Under the pieces are notes generated by a model. That model saw only the letters and a list, made by a program, of their open reading frames with translations, ran no database searches and had not been told where the DNA came from. Shown one piece after another: positions 20,771 through 30,214 of a stretch of DNA of 64,000 nucleotides. A program made the position numbers and the translations under genes. This DNA comes from Paraburkholderia solitsugae (GTDB lineage Bacteria > Pseudomonadota > Gammaproteobacteria > Burkholderiales > Burkholderiaceae), in assembly GCF_013177695.1 (NCBI RefSeq), contig NZ_WOEY01000053.1:56701-120700 (forward strand). The letters are read 5' to 3'. Every line of letters begins with the position of its first letter. Positions within the stretch are counted from its first letter, which is position 1.

Positions 20771-21305
20771 CACTACCCGCGCTCAGCAAGCATAGTCGCC
20801 GCAGCCATAGCGATCGAAGTCTCCGTGGACTCGCGGTGTTATATGTCCGACTAACCGTTGCAAGACATCTTTGGCCGAAGAGCGCTGGCCTCTAAGACAC
20901 GTTCTAAACAAGCCATTCGACTCGAGACAATCTCCGATCAGGGCATACCTGACACCCTCCTAGGTTTGACGCTAGCAGTTGCCGGGTCGCACGTCTTCTA
21001 GATTTAATTTGGATTTCTACACATTGTTCATTCGGTGTGCGGTGTCATGGCCAGATTGGCGACCTGATCGCTCTCCTGCTGGAAGACGGGTCTCATCCTG
21101 GCCAGCGCCCCAATGTTGGCATCGGCCTTTACATCTCCTGGCACAGGCTCTGTTAGCGGAATTGGCGCACCCAGTAGAAAAATTAGCGAATCTCAACAGC
21201 TTCGTTGCGAAGCGCCATATACAAAGGCAGCGCGGGAGACGGTCTTGTCCGGCTGGCCCCCTCTGCAGGGTGCCGCCGCGACTATTTCCCGGACCGAGGG
21301 GACGA
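20771..21305. other. Intergenic region, possible decayed coding tail on the reverse strand
   Basis: No intact gene. On the reverse strand a frame open from 21192 down to a TGA at 21028-21030 reads LLGAPIPLTEPVPGDVK, then ALARMRPVFQQESDQVANLA; it looks protein-like but has an in-frame stop just upstream and no start, so at best it is a decayed gene end. It lies immediately downstream of the poxB-like gene. Confidence 0.3.
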
Positions 21306-23027
21306 TTAGCACAGCCAGGTTGTGGCCAGCTCCACGACTTCATTGCCCTTCGCATTGAGCACGGCCCGCAGCATATACAGGCTGAAGCCCCTCGCATGCG
21401 CCCACTCGATCTTGGGCGGCAAGGCAATTTCGTGCTTTGCAACCACAACGTCGACCAGCACCGGCCATGGCCGCGAAAGTGCATGCGCGAGTGCGCCTTC
21501 CAGCTCTTCCGAGTCCTCCACGCGTATCGCCTCGATGCCCGCGCCACGCGCGATCGCGGCGTAGTCGGTCGAAGCGAGCTGCGTATCGTCGTCGAGATAG
21601 CCGCCGGCCTTCATTTCCATCGACACGAAGCCAAGCGAGCTGTTGTTGAACACGACGACCGTCAACGGAAACGCCTCCTGGCGTGCCGTGAGCAGATCGC
21701 CCATCAGCATCGAAAGGCCGCCATCGCCGCAAAGGGCTACCACCTGACGATCCCGTGCAGCCGCCTGGGCGCCCAGCGCCTGCGGCAAGGCATTCGCCAT
21801 CGAACCATGGTTGAAGGACCCCAGCAGCCTGCGCTTGCCGTTCATGCGCAGATAGCGCGCGGCCCACAGGGTCGGCGTGCCGACGTCGACGCTAAAGACC
21901 GCATCCTCTTCCGCCAGATCGCTTACGAGCTTCGTGAGATATTGCGGGTGGATCGGGCTGCCCGGCGGCGACGGCCTCGCGAATGCATCGAGACCGGCCC
22001 GCGCTTCGGCATAGTGCTTGCGCGCCGCTTCGAGGAAGCGCCGGTCTGGCTTGCGCTCGAGGCGGCCCTGGAGCGCGGCCACCGTGGCCTTGACGTCACC
22101 CACGAGCCCCAGCTCGAGGGGCACGCGGCGGCCGAGCGCGGCGCCGTTGCGGTCGATCTGGACAACCTTCGCTTCGGAGGGATAGAAGTTCCGGTACGGG
22201 AAGTCAGTGCCAAGCATCACGAGCGTATCGCACGCCTTCATCGCGTGATAGCCGGAACTGAAGCCGATCAACCCGGTCATGCCCACATCGAACGGATTGT
22301 CCCACTCCACATGTTCCTTGCCGCGCAAGGCGTGAACGATCGGCGCGCCCAGGGCGTCGGCCAGTGCCACCACTTCGTCGTGCGCGCCCTCGCAGCCGCT
22401 GCCGCACAGCAGCGTGACAGCCTCGGAGCGATTGAGCAGTTGCGCCAGCCTGTCGAGCTGACCCGCTTCGGGAATCGTTACCGAAGCGTCCAACGAGAGC
22501 ACGCCGGGCTTGTCGTCAGGCGCGCTTTCGAGCGCAACGTCGCCCGGGAGCACGATGACCGCCACGCCGCGCGATTCCAGCGCCGTGCGGATGGCACGGT
22601 CTAGCACGCGCGGAAACTGCTGCGGATTGGTCACCAGTTCGACGAAGTGACTGCATTCGCGAAAGAGTTCCTGTGGATGCGTCTCCTGAAAGTAGCCAAG
22701 CCCGATTTCGGAGGTAGGAATATGCGCGGCGATGGCCAGCACGGGCACGTGGTTGCGCTGGCAATCGAACAGCCCGTTGATGAGGTGCAGATTGCCCGGT
22801 CCGCAGCTTCCCGCACACACGGCGAGCTTCCCGGTCAGCGCCGCCTCGGCGCCCGCGGCAAAGGCTGCCGACTCTTCGTGGCGCGTATGGGCCCACTCGA
22901 TCTTGCCGAGCCTCCGCAAGCTGTCCGATAGTCCGTTGAGGCTGTCGCCCGTCACACCCCAGATACGCTCGACACCCGCGGCAGCAAGCGCGTTCGTGAG
23001 GTAATCGGCAATGGTTTGTCCTGTCAT
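21306..23027 (-). CDS. poxB: Pyruvate dehydrogenase (quinone), PoxB type
   Basis: A 573-residue thiamine-diphosphate enzyme. The catalytic Glu is in [18 protein letters not shown] (about residue 50), and the ThDP/Mg site is [15 protein letters not shown] followed by [19 protein letters not shown] (about residues 430-470). The central FAD-binding domain ([20 protein letters not shown]) is retained. PoxB oxidises pyruvate to acetate and CO2 and passes electrons to ubiquinone at the membrane; the C-terminal amphipathic segment [20 protein letters not shown] fits the membrane anchor. It starts 16 bases after the ripA-like gene, so it is the last gene of that operon and would consume the pyruvate made by the citramalyl-CoA lyase step. 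Confidence 0.88.
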   Translation of the reverse strand: MTGQTIADYLTNALAAAGVERIWGVTGDSLNGLSDSLRRLGKIEWAHTRHEESAAFAAGAEAALTGKLAVCAGSCGPGNLHLINGLFDCQRNHVPVLAIAAHIPTSEIGLGYFQETHPQELFRECSHFVELVTNPQQFPRVLDRAIRTALESRGVAVIVLPGDVALESAPDDKPGVLSLDASVTIPEAGQLDRLAQLLNRSEAVTLLCGSGCEGAHDEVVALADALGAPIVHALRGKEHVEWDNPFDVGMTGLIGFSSGYHAMKACDTLVMLGTDFPYRNFYPSEAKVVQIDRNGAALGRRVPLELGLVGDVKATVAALQGRLERKPDRRFLEAARKHYAEARAGLDAFARPSPPGSPIHPQYLTKLVSDLAEEDAVFSVDVGTPTLWAARYLRMNGKRRLLGSFNHGSMANALPQALGAQAAARDRQVVALCGDGGLSMLMGDLLTARQEAFPLTVVVFNNSSLGFVSMEMKAGGYLDDDTQLASTDYAAIARGAGIEAIRVEDSEELEGALAHALSRPWPVLVDVVVAKHEIALPPKIEWAHARGFSLYMLRAVLNAKGNEVVELATTWLC

Positions 23028-23043
23028 GATCGTGCTCCTGTGA

Positions 23044-24363
23044 TTAGATCAGATGAAGGGCTTTGGCCTCGTCCGCGAGCGTCGCGCGGAAATCGGGGTG
23101 CGCGAGCCCGATCAGCGCCCGTGCCCGCTCCGTCGACGACAACCCCTTGAGATTCGCGACGCCGTACTCGGTCACGACGATGTGCGTGTCCGTGCGCGGC
23201 GTGGTCACCGGCCCCGAGAGCTTCGGCACGATCTTCGAAAGCGCGCCGCCCTTCGCCGTGGAATGGAACGCGATGATCGACTTGCCGCCTGCCGACCCGT
23301 AGGCACCGCGAACGAAGTCGAGCTGGCCGCCTGTCGCGCTGTACTGATGCCCGTTCACATGCTCGGAATTGCAGGCGCCGGTCAGGTCCATCTCCACAGT
23401 CGAATTCACCGAGATCATCTTCGGGTTCTGCGAGATGACCGCCGGATTGTTCACGTAGTCCACCGGGTAGCTCTCGATGGAGGGGTTGTCGTTCATGAAG
23501 TCGTACATCGCCTGATCGCCCATGGCGAAGGTAAAGACCGACTTGCCGCGATTCACGGCCTTGTTGCGGTTCGTCACCACGCCGCGCCGGATCAGGTCCA
23601 CGAGCCCAGGCGTCAGCAGTTCGGTATGCACGCCCAGGTCGCGGTGGCCATACAGCGCGCCGCACACGGCATTGGGCAGCGCGCCAATACCCATCTGCAG
23701 GCAGGCGCCGTCGGGAATGAGGTTTGAGATCAGATCCGCGACCACATGATCCTTTTCGCTCGCCGGCTTCGGCAGCAGTTGCGGCAGCGGATGATCCGAT
23801 TCGACAATGGCGTCGACCTCGGAAATGTGCAGCAGCGAATCGCCGAACACGCGCGGCATGTTCGGATTGACCTCGACCACAAGCCGGCGAGCGGAGCGCG
23901 CAACGGCGCTCGTGTAATCGTTGTTGGTACCGAACGTGAAATAGCCGTTGCTATCCATGGGCGACACCATCACCAGCATCGTATCGACCGGTATATGGTC
24001 GCTGAAAAGACGCGGCGACTGGCTGAAGGTGTTCGGCACGAAGAATACGACCTTGCGGTCGCCGTCTTCGGCGCCCTGGCGGATCAGCTTGCGCTCAGGC
24101 TCGCCGAGGAACATGCAGTGCGGCTGGATGCGCCCCATCAGTTCGTATTGCAGCAGCGTCTTGCTGAGAAACGATTCGGCGTGGAAGTAATAGACCTTCA
24201 GCGCATCGACATCGCCCGCGCTCGCTCGCGCCGCCAGCGCAGCCAGCAGCGAAGGCGGCTGGGACATCGCCATGCCCAGCGCCACAGTCGAACCGCTTGC
24301 AATCGACGATACTGCTTCCTCAGGTGTACGAAATTTTGAGGAATAGACGGATTCGTTATTCAT
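23044..24363 (-). CDS. ripA: Itaconate CoA-transferase (RipA/Ict-like), acetyl-CoA hydrolase family
   Basis: A 439-residue class I CoA-transferase of the acetyl-CoA hydrolase/4-hydroxybutyrate CoA-transferase family. The ATG at 24363 lies seven bases after AAGGAG. Conserved features: [20 protein letters not shown] near the N-terminus, [17 protein letters not shown] (about residue 215) and [19 protein letters not shown] near the C-terminus. By order and neighbours (lyase, MaoC hydratase and LysR upstream) it corresponds to RipA/Ict, which activates itaconate with succinyl-CoA in Yersinia, Pseudomonas and Salmonella. The general family call is strong; itaconate as substrate is inferred from the operon. 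Ends 16 bases before poxB. Confidence 0.78.
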   Translation of the reverse strand: MNNESVYSSKFRTPEEAVSSIASGSTVALGMAMSQPPSLLAALAARASAGDVDALKVYYFHAESFLSKTLLQYELMGRIQPHCMFLGEPERKLIRQGAEDGDRKVVFFVPNTFSQSPRLFSDHIPVDTMLVMVSPMDSNGYFTFGTNNDYTSAVARSARRLVVEVNPNMPRVFGDSLLHISEVDAIVESDHPLPQLLPKPASEKDHVVADLISNLIPDGACLQMGIGALPNAVCGALYGHRDLGVHTELLTPGLVDLIRRGVVTNRNKAVNRGKSVFTFAMGDQAMYDFMNDNPSIESYPVDYVNNPAVISQNPKMISVNSTVEMDLTGACNSEHVNGHQYSATGGQLDFVRGAYGSAGGKSIIAFHSTAKGGALSKIVPKLSGPVTTPRTDTHIVVTEYGVANLKGLSSTERARALIGLAHPDFRATLADEAKALHLI

Positions 24364-24374
24364 AGCCATGCTCC

Positions 24375-24902
24375 TTAGTAGTTGGCTTCCGCTTCCGGCG
24401 AATGTCCGCGCCGGTAGATCAGCATCGTGCGCTCGAACGACATCACCAGCTTCCCGTCCTGATTGATGCCGCGCGTGAGAACCGTCACGATGCCTTGCGT
24501 GGGACGGCTTTTCGATTCGCGCTTTTCCAGCACCGTCGATTCCGCATAAAGCGTGTCGCCCGCAAAGACCGGATGCGTCGCGCGCACGTTGTTCCAGCCG
24601 AGATTGGCCACCACCTTGGCGCTCACGGTGCGAACGCTCATGCCCGTCAGCAGCGCGAGCGTGAAGGTGCTGTCCACCAGCATCTTCTTCCACTCGGTGT
24701 GACTCGCGTAGGCCTGATCGAAGTGCACTTGCTGCGTGTTCATGGTGAGCAGGGTCATCCAGATGTTGTCGACGTCCGTGATCGTCCGGCCCGGGCGATG
24801 CTCGTAGGTGTTTCCGATCTCGAAGTCTTCGTAGTAAAGGCCGGAGACCTCGCGAAAGCGGTTCTCCGCGATCTTGCGGTAGGCAGCGATGGATTCGCTC
24901 AT
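24375..24902 (-). CDS. ripB: MaoC-like itaconyl/mesaconyl-CoA hydratase (RipB/Ich-like)
   Basis: A 175-residue single hot-dog-fold hydratase. AGGAG lies six bases upstream of the ATG. The region YYEDFEIGNTYEHRPGRTIT leads into DVDNIWMTLLTMNTQQVHFD, the MaoC/hydratase-2 signature with the catalytic Asp and His, and HPVFAGDTLYAESTVLEKRE follows. Relatives hydrate mesaconyl-CoA or itaconyl-CoA, here giving citramalyl-CoA. It sits 33 bases after the lyase gene and 11 bases before the CoA-transferase gene, the same order as ripB in the Salmonella rip locus. Symbol assigned by context. Confidence 0.78.
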   Translation of the reverse strand: MSESIAAYRKIAENRFREVSGLYYEDFEIGNTYEHRPGRTITDVDNIWMTLLTMNTQQVHFDQAYASHTEWKKMLVDSTFTLALLTGMSVRTVSAKVVANLGWNNVRATHPVFAGDTLYAESTVLEKRESKSRPTQGIVTVLTRGINQDGKLVMSFERTMLIYRRGHSPEAEANY

Positions 24903-24935
24903 GACATACTCCTGGTTGAAATTGAAAAAAAGCGC

Positions 24936-25769
24936 TTAGGCACGCGACAGAACGCGCAGCGCCTCACGGGCGATCGCCTCGTCGACCATACGGCCGTCGA
25001 CCACCGCCGCACCTTCTCGTGCGGCCTCGATCACGCGGTGCGCCCAGTCGATCTTTGCGGCGTCCGGTGTCATGGCCGCGTTGATGGGCCCGATGTGGGA
25101 AGGATGGATGGCCGCCTTGCCGTCGAACCCGTTCGCGGCGGCAAACCCGATTTCGTGCTCGAGTGCGGCGCTATTGCCGATCTCGAAGCATGGCGCGTCG
25201 ATGGCGCGTATGCCGCTCGCCACGCAGGCGGCCGAAATCTGCACGCGTGCGACGGAAAGTGCGAACGACGCAGGCTGCACGCCAACGTCCCCGGCATAGT
25301 CCCCCGCGCCGAACATGACCGCCGCGACACGCGAGGCGGTGGCAAGCAGCTCCGGCAACACCACGACGCCCTGGCGCGATTCCACCAGCGGTACCACGCG
25401 TGCGTCGCTCGCGACTTCGCGCAGCAGCGCTTCGACCTGCAGGACCGTTTGCGCGGCCTCCACCTTGGGGATCACAATGAAAGCCGGTTGAAATTTCGCG
25501 TCGAGCAACGCGGCCAGGTCATCCAGACCGTTGCGCGAGTTCGGCGTATTGATGCGCACCGCGAGCGCGGCGGTAGAACTGAACGGCTGGCTGAGCAGGT
25601 TGCCCAGCTGGCGGCGGGCGATGGTCTTTTCTTCGGGACGCACGGCGTCCTCCAGATCCACGATCAGCACATCGGCCCCCGCCGGGCCGGCTTTGGCGAA
25701 ACGCTCGGGGCGCGTCGCAGGAGTGAACAGCCAGGACCGGGTTTTCGTCTCGACGTCGCGAGCATTCAT
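24936..25769 (-). CDS. ripC: CitE-like citramalyl-CoA lyase (RipC/Ccl-like)
   Basis: A 277-residue HpcH/HpaI aldolase/citrate-lyase-beta family protein. The start at 25769 follows GGAGG by eight bases. Motifs: RSWLFTPATRPERFAKAG, IVDLEDAVRPEEKTIAR (metal/CoA site), LAVRINTPNSRNG, FIVIPKVEAAQTV, VPLVESRQGVV and FGAGDYAGDVG. These fit CoA-ester lyases that cleave malyl- or citramalyl-CoA to acetyl-CoA plus glyoxylate or pyruvate. Being first in a lyase-hydratase-CoA-transferase operon, it most likely cleaves citramalyl-CoA to acetyl-CoA and pyruvate, ending itaconate degradation. Confidence 0.8.
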   Translation of the reverse strand: MNARDVETKTRSWLFTPATRPERFAKAGPAGADVLIVDLEDAVRPEEKTIARRQLGNLLSQPFSSTAALAVRINTPNSRNGLDDLAALLDAKFQPAFIVIPKVEAAQTVLQVEALLREVASDARVVPLVESRQGVVVLPELLATASRVAAVMFGAGDYAGDVGVQPASFALSVARVQISAACVASGIRAIDAPCFEIGNSAALEHEIGFAAANGFDGKAAIHPSHIGPINAAMTPDAAKIDWAHRVIEAAREGAAVVDGRMVDEAIAREALRVLSRA

Positions 25770-25896
25770 TGCTTCACCTCCAGAAGTTCGATTGCCAACG
25801 GGGTTCATTCTCTGTCCCCATCGGCTCCTGAACAATCGCTGATTGGCGAAGCCAGACTCAACCCGAACCGAAACCGGCGCTTCTTGTGCTTTTTTA

Positions 25897-26799
25897 TCAG
25901 CCGGTGGCGGCGCCAAGGCGCACGAGATGTTCGACGAGCCGCCGGGTGGAGGAAGGCAGCCGCTCGAGGTCGTTTACGCAGATCAGGATCTTGCGCACGG
26001 CCCACGCGTCGGTGATGCGCAGCAGACGCACCCGCATCGAGCGTCGAAACCGCCGCGCCGCCGACTCAGGGAGTATCGCGACGCCCACACCGTTTTCGAC
26101 CAGGCGGCAAATCGACGCGAAGTTGCCAAGCTGGATGCGGTGCCGCAAGGTGCGATGCAGCCGCTTCGCCTGACTTTCGAGGAACACCTGAATCGACGAG
26201 CCGCGTTCGTGACCAACGAAATCGGCTTCGATAAGATCGGCAAAGGCGATCTCCCGCTGCAGCGCGAAACGTTCGTCGACTGCGGGCACAACCGCGCACA
26301 GGCGGTCGGTGGCAAAGGGAAACGTCGTGAGCGCCACGCCCTCGGGCGGCGAAGCGATGATGCCGATATCGGCCACTCCTTCCGCAATGGCCGCGATGAT
26401 CTCATCGCTCGGACGCTGCTCGATTTCGATGTTGATGTTGGGGTTGTCGTAGAGAAAGCGGCTAAGCGGGCCAGGCAGCGTCTCGACAAGTGCATTCGTG
26501 TTCGAGAGGATGCGGATGGTCCCCCGCATCCCTTGGGAGAACTGTGCGAGGTCGTCCGTCATGCGTTGTAGCGCGCCGAGGGTGGCCCGCGCGTGGCGCA
26601 GGAAGGTCTGCCCCGCCTCCGTGACGCGTATGCCGTGAGGCCGACGCTCCAGCAGCGGCACACCTACCGCCTCCTCCATCTGCCGGATACGCGCACTGAC
26701 CGCCGCGAGCGAGAGGTTGACGCGGGTTGCGCCGTGCGTAAGGCTGCCAGCTTCGGCGACGGCAACGAAGGTTTGAAGGTCGACAAGGCCAAAATGCAT
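25897..26799 (-). CDS. LysR-family regulator of the rip operon (RipR/ItcR-like)
   Basis: A 300-residue LysR regulator. The start at 26799 gives MHFGLVDLQTFVAVAEAGSL with helix-turn-helix THGATRVNLSLAAVSARIRQ, a canonical LysR N-terminus; longer frames add unrelated residues. The effector domain has ASPPEGVALTTFPFATDRLC and CRLVENGVGVAILPESAARR. It lies upstream of the operon on the same strand with a 127-base gap that must contain the operon promoter. A LysR gene next to ripC is the arrangement of the Salmonella rip locus, and itaconate-responsive LysR regulators are known. Effector here is inferred. Confidence 0.86.
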   Translation of the reverse strand: MHFGLVDLQTFVAVAEAGSLTHGATRVNLSLAAVSARIRQMEEAVGVPLLERRPHGIRVTEAGQTFLRHARATLGALQRMTDDLAQFSQGMRGTIRILSNTNALVETLPGPLSRFLYDNPNINIEIEQRPSDEIIAAIAEGVADIGIIASPPEGVALTTFPFATDRLCAVVPAVDERFALQREIAFADLIEADFVGHERGSSIQVFLESQAKRLHRTLRHRIQLGNFASICRLVENGVGVAILPESAARRFRRSMRVRLLRITDAWAVRKILICVNDLERLPSSTRRLVEHLVRLGAATG

Positions 26800-27085
26800 G
26801 GGATAACACACCGGGAAGTGAGTCTGGACTCGAATGGACGGGCCACGAGGCTCGCCTGCGAGAAGCATACCTGGCTTTACGAACGCATGTCCATTGTGTG
26901 CCGCGTGCCTCGACGCGACACGCAGATAGCCTTTCCCTCCCTTCACCCATTCTTCTTTTTTGTTCAATTGACCGTAGCTTACAAGCGGCCCGGCACTGCG
27001 CCGCCTGGAGGGCACCGGTGCACGCGAAGTTGATCCACACGAGCTGCACGTTGGTGATCTCCAAGTGCTGGAACGTCGTCTCGCG

Positions 27086-27364
27086 CTAAGTCTTGTGGTG
27101 CGCAGCGCCCTCAGGCGGCAACGCCTCCGTGTCCGTCAGCACTTCGCGCAAGCGGTCCCGAAACGGATTCAATACCGCAGTGTTGCGCAATACGCATACG
27201 CACAGGTCGCGGCGAGCCCAGGGTTCCGCGAGCTTGAGCACCACGACGTTGCTGCCTGAGTCGCTCTCGATGGCCGAGCGCGCGACGATGCCAATTCCGG
27301 CACCAGATGCAACTAGTTTCACGATCGCACCATAGCTCGACACCTGCACGCGCACGTCCAGGCG
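27086..27364 (-). pseudogene. C-terminal fragment of a second LysR regulator
   Basis: Reverse-strand sequence RLDVRVQVSSYGAIVKLVAS, GAGIGIVARSAIES and EPWARRDLCVCVLRN is the last ~90 residues of a LysR effector domain. It has no helix-turn-helix and no start; upstream it joins directly to a truncated histidine kinase at about 27360-27366. It is not the tail of the neighbouring LysR gene, which is complete. It marks a deletion that removed the rest of both genes. Confidence 0.8.
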
Positions 27365-27686
27365 CCATCATGTCGACTGCGAGATAACGGTGGTCCGACG
27401 TAAAGAGGCCGTAGTAGTTGGTGTGCATGCGCTCGCGTTCGACCCGTATGCGTACGACCGCGCTTAAGTCGCTGTCCGCCACGGAGTCGAAGTAGACCAA
27501 TTGCCAGTACATGATGGCGTCCGTCTCGCGCTCCATGTTGCCTGTGACGGCCCAGCCGATAAGCCCGAGCAACACCATGACCGACAGCGAAAAGATAGCC
27601 GCATGGAGAAGCAGCAGCCGGACGGACGTCGAGTGCCAGTGTCGAGCAAACGCGAGGGTTTGCGTGAGCGAAGTGGCCTTTCTCAA
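27365..27686 (-). pseudogene. Truncated sensor histidine kinase, N-terminal fragment
   Basis: The reading starts at a TTG overlapping the stop of the response-regulator gene (ATTGA), as is common for two-component pairs. It encodes one transmembrane helix (LLLHAAIFSLSVMVLLGLIGWAV) and a sensor-domain start (MERETDAIMYWQLVYFDSV, ERERMHTNYYGLFTSDHRYLAVDMM), then breaks into unrelated sequence at about 27365. The second helix, HAMP/dimerisation domain with the phospho-His, and the ATPase domain are gone, so the partner response regulator has lost its cognate kinase. Confidence 0.8.
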
Positions 27687-28366
27687 TTCACGCTCAGGAC
27701 GTAGCCGACACCGCGAAAAGTCTTGATCAGCGGCGTCGCGTCGTGCGGATCGATCTTTTTGCGCAGATGTCCGATATGAACATCGATGAGCTTCGAACCC
27801 GGATCGAAGTGGTAACCCCGATCTGCCTCGAACAACATTGTGCGGGTGATCGTCCTGCCCGCATGCCGCATCATGAACTCCAGCACGCGGTACTCTGTTT
27901 GCGACAGCGCAATTTCCTCGTTGCCACGCCTCACCTTGCGGGCGATGAGGTCGAGCTCGAGAGCGCCAACGCGCAGCGTCGTCTCTGTTTGAGCTACCGA
28001 CGCCTGCTGGCGACGCAGCAGCACCTCCGGACGAGCCGCCATCTCGGCGAGGTTGAACGGCTTCGTCAGGTAATCGTCCCCGCCCGCACGCAAGCCGCGA
28101 ATGCGTTCATCAACGTCGCCTGGCGCGCTGACCATCAGCGCAGGTGTGTGCACGCCCACGCTGCGAATGGCAGTCACAATGCTCAAGCCGTCCACGCCGG
28201 GCAACATGCGGTCGAGCGTGATGATGTCGTACTCATCGCTCATTGCCCGCGCAATTCCTTCGCGTCCGTTGTCGACCCAATCGACGCTGAAACCGCCTTT
28301 CCGCAACTCCACTGCGATATCGTTAGCGGTAGTTTCATCGTCTTCGATCGTAAGCACTCTTGACAT
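27683..28366 (-). CDS. OmpR/PhoB-family response regulator, orphaned by loss of its kinase
   Basis: A 227-residue two-component response regulator. Receiver: acidic pair in VLTIEDDETTA, phospho-acceptor Asp in ITLDRMLPGVDG (about residue 51) and the Lys in DDYLTKPFN. DNA-binding winged helix: SQTEYRVLEFMMRHAGRTIT and DVHIGHLRKKID. The switch region reads MVSAPGDVDERIRGL where LSA is more usual. Its stop overlaps the kinase start. With the kinase truncated it may be inactive, respond to another kinase, or act by dose. A FUSC exporter gene lies just upstream. Confidence 0.92.
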   Translation of the reverse strand: MSRVLTIEDDETTANDIAVELRKGGFSVDWVDNGREGIARAMSDEYDIITLDRMLPGVDGLSIVTAIRSVGVHTPALMVSAPGDVDERIRGLRAGGDDYLTKPFNLAEMAARPEVLLRRQQASVAQTETTLRVGALELDLIARKVRRGNEEIALSQTEYRVLEFMMRHAGRTITRTMLFEADRGYHFDPGSKLIDVHIGHLRKKIDPHDATPLIKTFRGVGYVLSVN

Positions 28367-28471
28367 GCCGCTCTTCCTCAGCCAGCGAAATTCGCCGATA
28401 CAAATGTCTAAAACACCGAATCTGCCCGCACGCTCGTGCGCCCTTAATCAGAGGCGACTGCGCAGTCCCGC

Positions 28472-29554
28472 TCAGTCCTGCCGGGGTCTTGGGGAGTCAC
28501 ACGTGGAGTGGCACGTGTCTTTCATGTGCGCCGCAATGGCGGATGCCGTGAGCGCACAAAGCAGCCCAATGGCGCTGCCGACAGCCACGTTCAGCAGGCG
28601 TTCGCCTCCAAAAATCCACGGCTTTCCCGCCAATACAAAAGCTATTGCCGCACAGGCGCACCGGACGCCGAATGCGAGCGTGTACGGACGAATGCAGATG
28701 AGCGTCAGCATTGCGGCGAACACAACGAGCACACGCATAAATAACGCATGAGGGATCATCAACCCGACGACCACTCCGAAGGAAACGCCGACAACGGCCC
28801 CGGTGAGCCGGCTGCGAAACTTCTGCCGGGCGCTTGCTGCATTTCCGGTAACGACGCTGGCGGCCGACCAGATCATCCACTGACCATGATCGACGTGCCG
28901 CCATTCGACAAGTGCGGCAGCGCAAGCGACCGCGAGCGCGACGGTGATCACCAACTCGATATATGCGTTGCGCTTGCTGTTTGGGGAGAGGCGAGTCCAC
29001 TTTGCGAAATGCGCAAGAGTCGGCTGGCCGGTTTCACGCGAGCGGAAGTGCTCGACTGACGCAACGAGCAGGATCGGCAACGCCGCTATCAACAGGAACG
29101 GCAGGACCTCAACGCTGCGGGTGATAAGCGCCTGCCGCGTGACCGCTTCCCCACTTTCGCAAGCAAGATACAGCGAAGGAATGAACGTGAAGTTGCCGAG
29201 CGAGCGCAAGGCACTGCCGCCCGCGGTCACCAGCACGGATCCCATGCCCAGCAGGACGGTGGCTACGACAAAGAGCAGCGGGTGCGCGAGCGACGCCATC
29301 AGGATCAGGAAGCCCGCGCTGATCGCCAAAGCGTGCGCGAAGACGCCGAGCGGCGCAAGCTGCGAGTGGTCGAGCGCGATGAGCATCGCGACCGGCACGA
29401 TTGCCGCGGTAAGCCACTCGGATTTGCCTGATATGACTGCAAGCAGGAGCAGCGGGACGAGCGCAAACATGGCGCGACCCAACGCCCGCCTGTCGAACAC
29501 GGTTTCGACGCGGCGCAAGAGCGACGAAGCTCCGGTGTGACGTTCGCTGCTCAT
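28472..29554 (-). CDS. FUSC-family membrane protein (aromatic-acid exporter type)
   Basis: A 360-residue inner-membrane protein. The start at 29554 follows a GGAGAGAGG stretch. About ten hydrophobic segments occur in two blocks, separated by a charged region (LTRSV..., HFRSRETGQPTLAHFAKWTR). The second block LVEWRHVDHGQWMIWSAASV and ARQKFRSRLTGAVVGVSFGV matches the FUSC (fusaric acid resistance) family C-terminal domain. Relatives export aromatic carboxylic acids or similar compounds, often with an HlyD-type adaptor; no adaptor gene is visible here. It may be controlled by the adjacent response regulator. Confidence 0.8.
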   Translation of the reverse strand: MSSERHTGASSLLRRVETVFDRRALGRAMFALVPLLLLAVISGKSEWLTAAIVPVAMLIALDHSQLAPLGVFAHALAISAGFLILMASLAHPLLFVVATVLLGMGSVLVTAGGSALRSLGNFTFIPSLYLACESGEAVTRQALITRSVEVLPFLLIAALPILLVASVEHFRSRETGQPTLAHFAKWTRLSPNSKRNAYIELVITVALAVACAAALVEWRHVDHGQWMIWSAASVVTGNAASARQKFRSRLTGAVVGVSFGVVVGLMIPHALFMRVLVVFAAMLTLICIRPYTLAFGVRCACAAIAFVLAGKPWIFGGERLLNVAVGSAIGLLCALTASAIAAHMKDTCHSTCDSPRPRQD

Positions 29555-29595
29555 CGCCTCTCTCCGGCCACGCTGTGCTTGTCCATCGGGCGTCA

Positions 29596-30177
29596 TCAGC
29601 CGGCGAGCGCCTCGAGTACGTCGGCGGATCGCCGCACGAGACCGAGCCTTGGGAAGATGTAATTCAGCGACGCATGATGATGCTCGGGCGCGCCGCAGCT
29701 CATTGCGTCCTCGACGAGCACCAGCGAGTACCCGTGCTCGTGCGCGGTGCGAGCCGTCGACTCGACGCCGATGTTCGTCGAAATCCCGCCGAGCACAATG
29801 GTTTCGATGCCGCGACGCCGCAATTGCAGGTCGAGCTCGGTGCCGTAGAAAGCGCTCCATTGGCGTTTCGTGATCTTGATGTCGCGCTCCTCCACCGCCA
29901 GTTCGGTGGGAAAGTCCCACCAGTTCGAGGGCAGTCCGCCGGGGGGAAGCGCGACGGGCTGATCGACGGGCTGCTTCAGTGCATCGCCGAAGTCGGCGCT
30001 CCAGCCCACCCGGACCAGGACGACCGGCGCGTTCACTTCCCGGAAGCGCTTTGCGAGCGTTGCCGAGGTAGCCAGCACGGCTGCGGCTGGGCGGGGCGCT
30101 TTCCCGAATCCGAGAATGCCCTCCTGAAGATCGATCAGAACGAGAGCGGTAGTCTTGGGGTCAAGTTTTTGCAACAT
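29596..30177 (-). CDS. Isochorismatase-like hydrolase, catalytic Cys position substituted
   Basis: A 193-residue cysteine-hydrolase-fold protein. The catalytic Asp is in TALVLIDLQEGILG (residue ~16) and the Lys in DIKITKRQWSAFYGTEL, but the segment that normally carries the nucleophilic Cys reads LGGISTNIGVESTARTA, with Gly where Cys is expected. Some family members naturally have this IGVESTAR form, so it may use another chemistry or be non-catalytic. It is divergent from the TetR gene, with repeats between them, so it is probably the repressor's target. Substrate unknown. Confidence 0.82.
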   Translation of the reverse strand: MLQKLDPKTTALVLIDLQEGILGFGKAPRPAAAVLATSATLAKRFREVNAPVVLVRVGWSADFGDALKQPVDQPVALPPGGLPSNWWDFPTELAVEERDIKITKRQWSAFYGTELDLQLRRRGIETIVLGGISTNIGVESTARTAHEHGYSLVLVEDAMSCGAPEHHHASLNYIFPRLGLVRRSADVLEALAG

Positions 30178-30214
30178 GATGGTCTTCCGTTGAAAGCGGC
30201 GAGCCGCTGGTGTA

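Noticed and set aside
20979..22604. 541-codon plus-strand frame antisense to poxB
   Set aside because: No recognisable domain, biased composition, and poxB has complete ThDP motifs on the other strand.
23027..23044. Operon as simple acetate/acetyl-CoA metabolism
   Set aside because: The lyase-MaoC-CoA-transferase-LysR order fits the itaconate locus better than acetate assimilation.
24402..26015. 537-codon plus-strand frame antisense to ripB/ripC
   Set aside because: Spans several genes and the promoter region, lacks motifs and start signals.
27086..27364. Chance LysR-like frame
   Set aside because: Rejected as chance: the effector-domain signature is clear, so it was reported as a LysR fragment instead.
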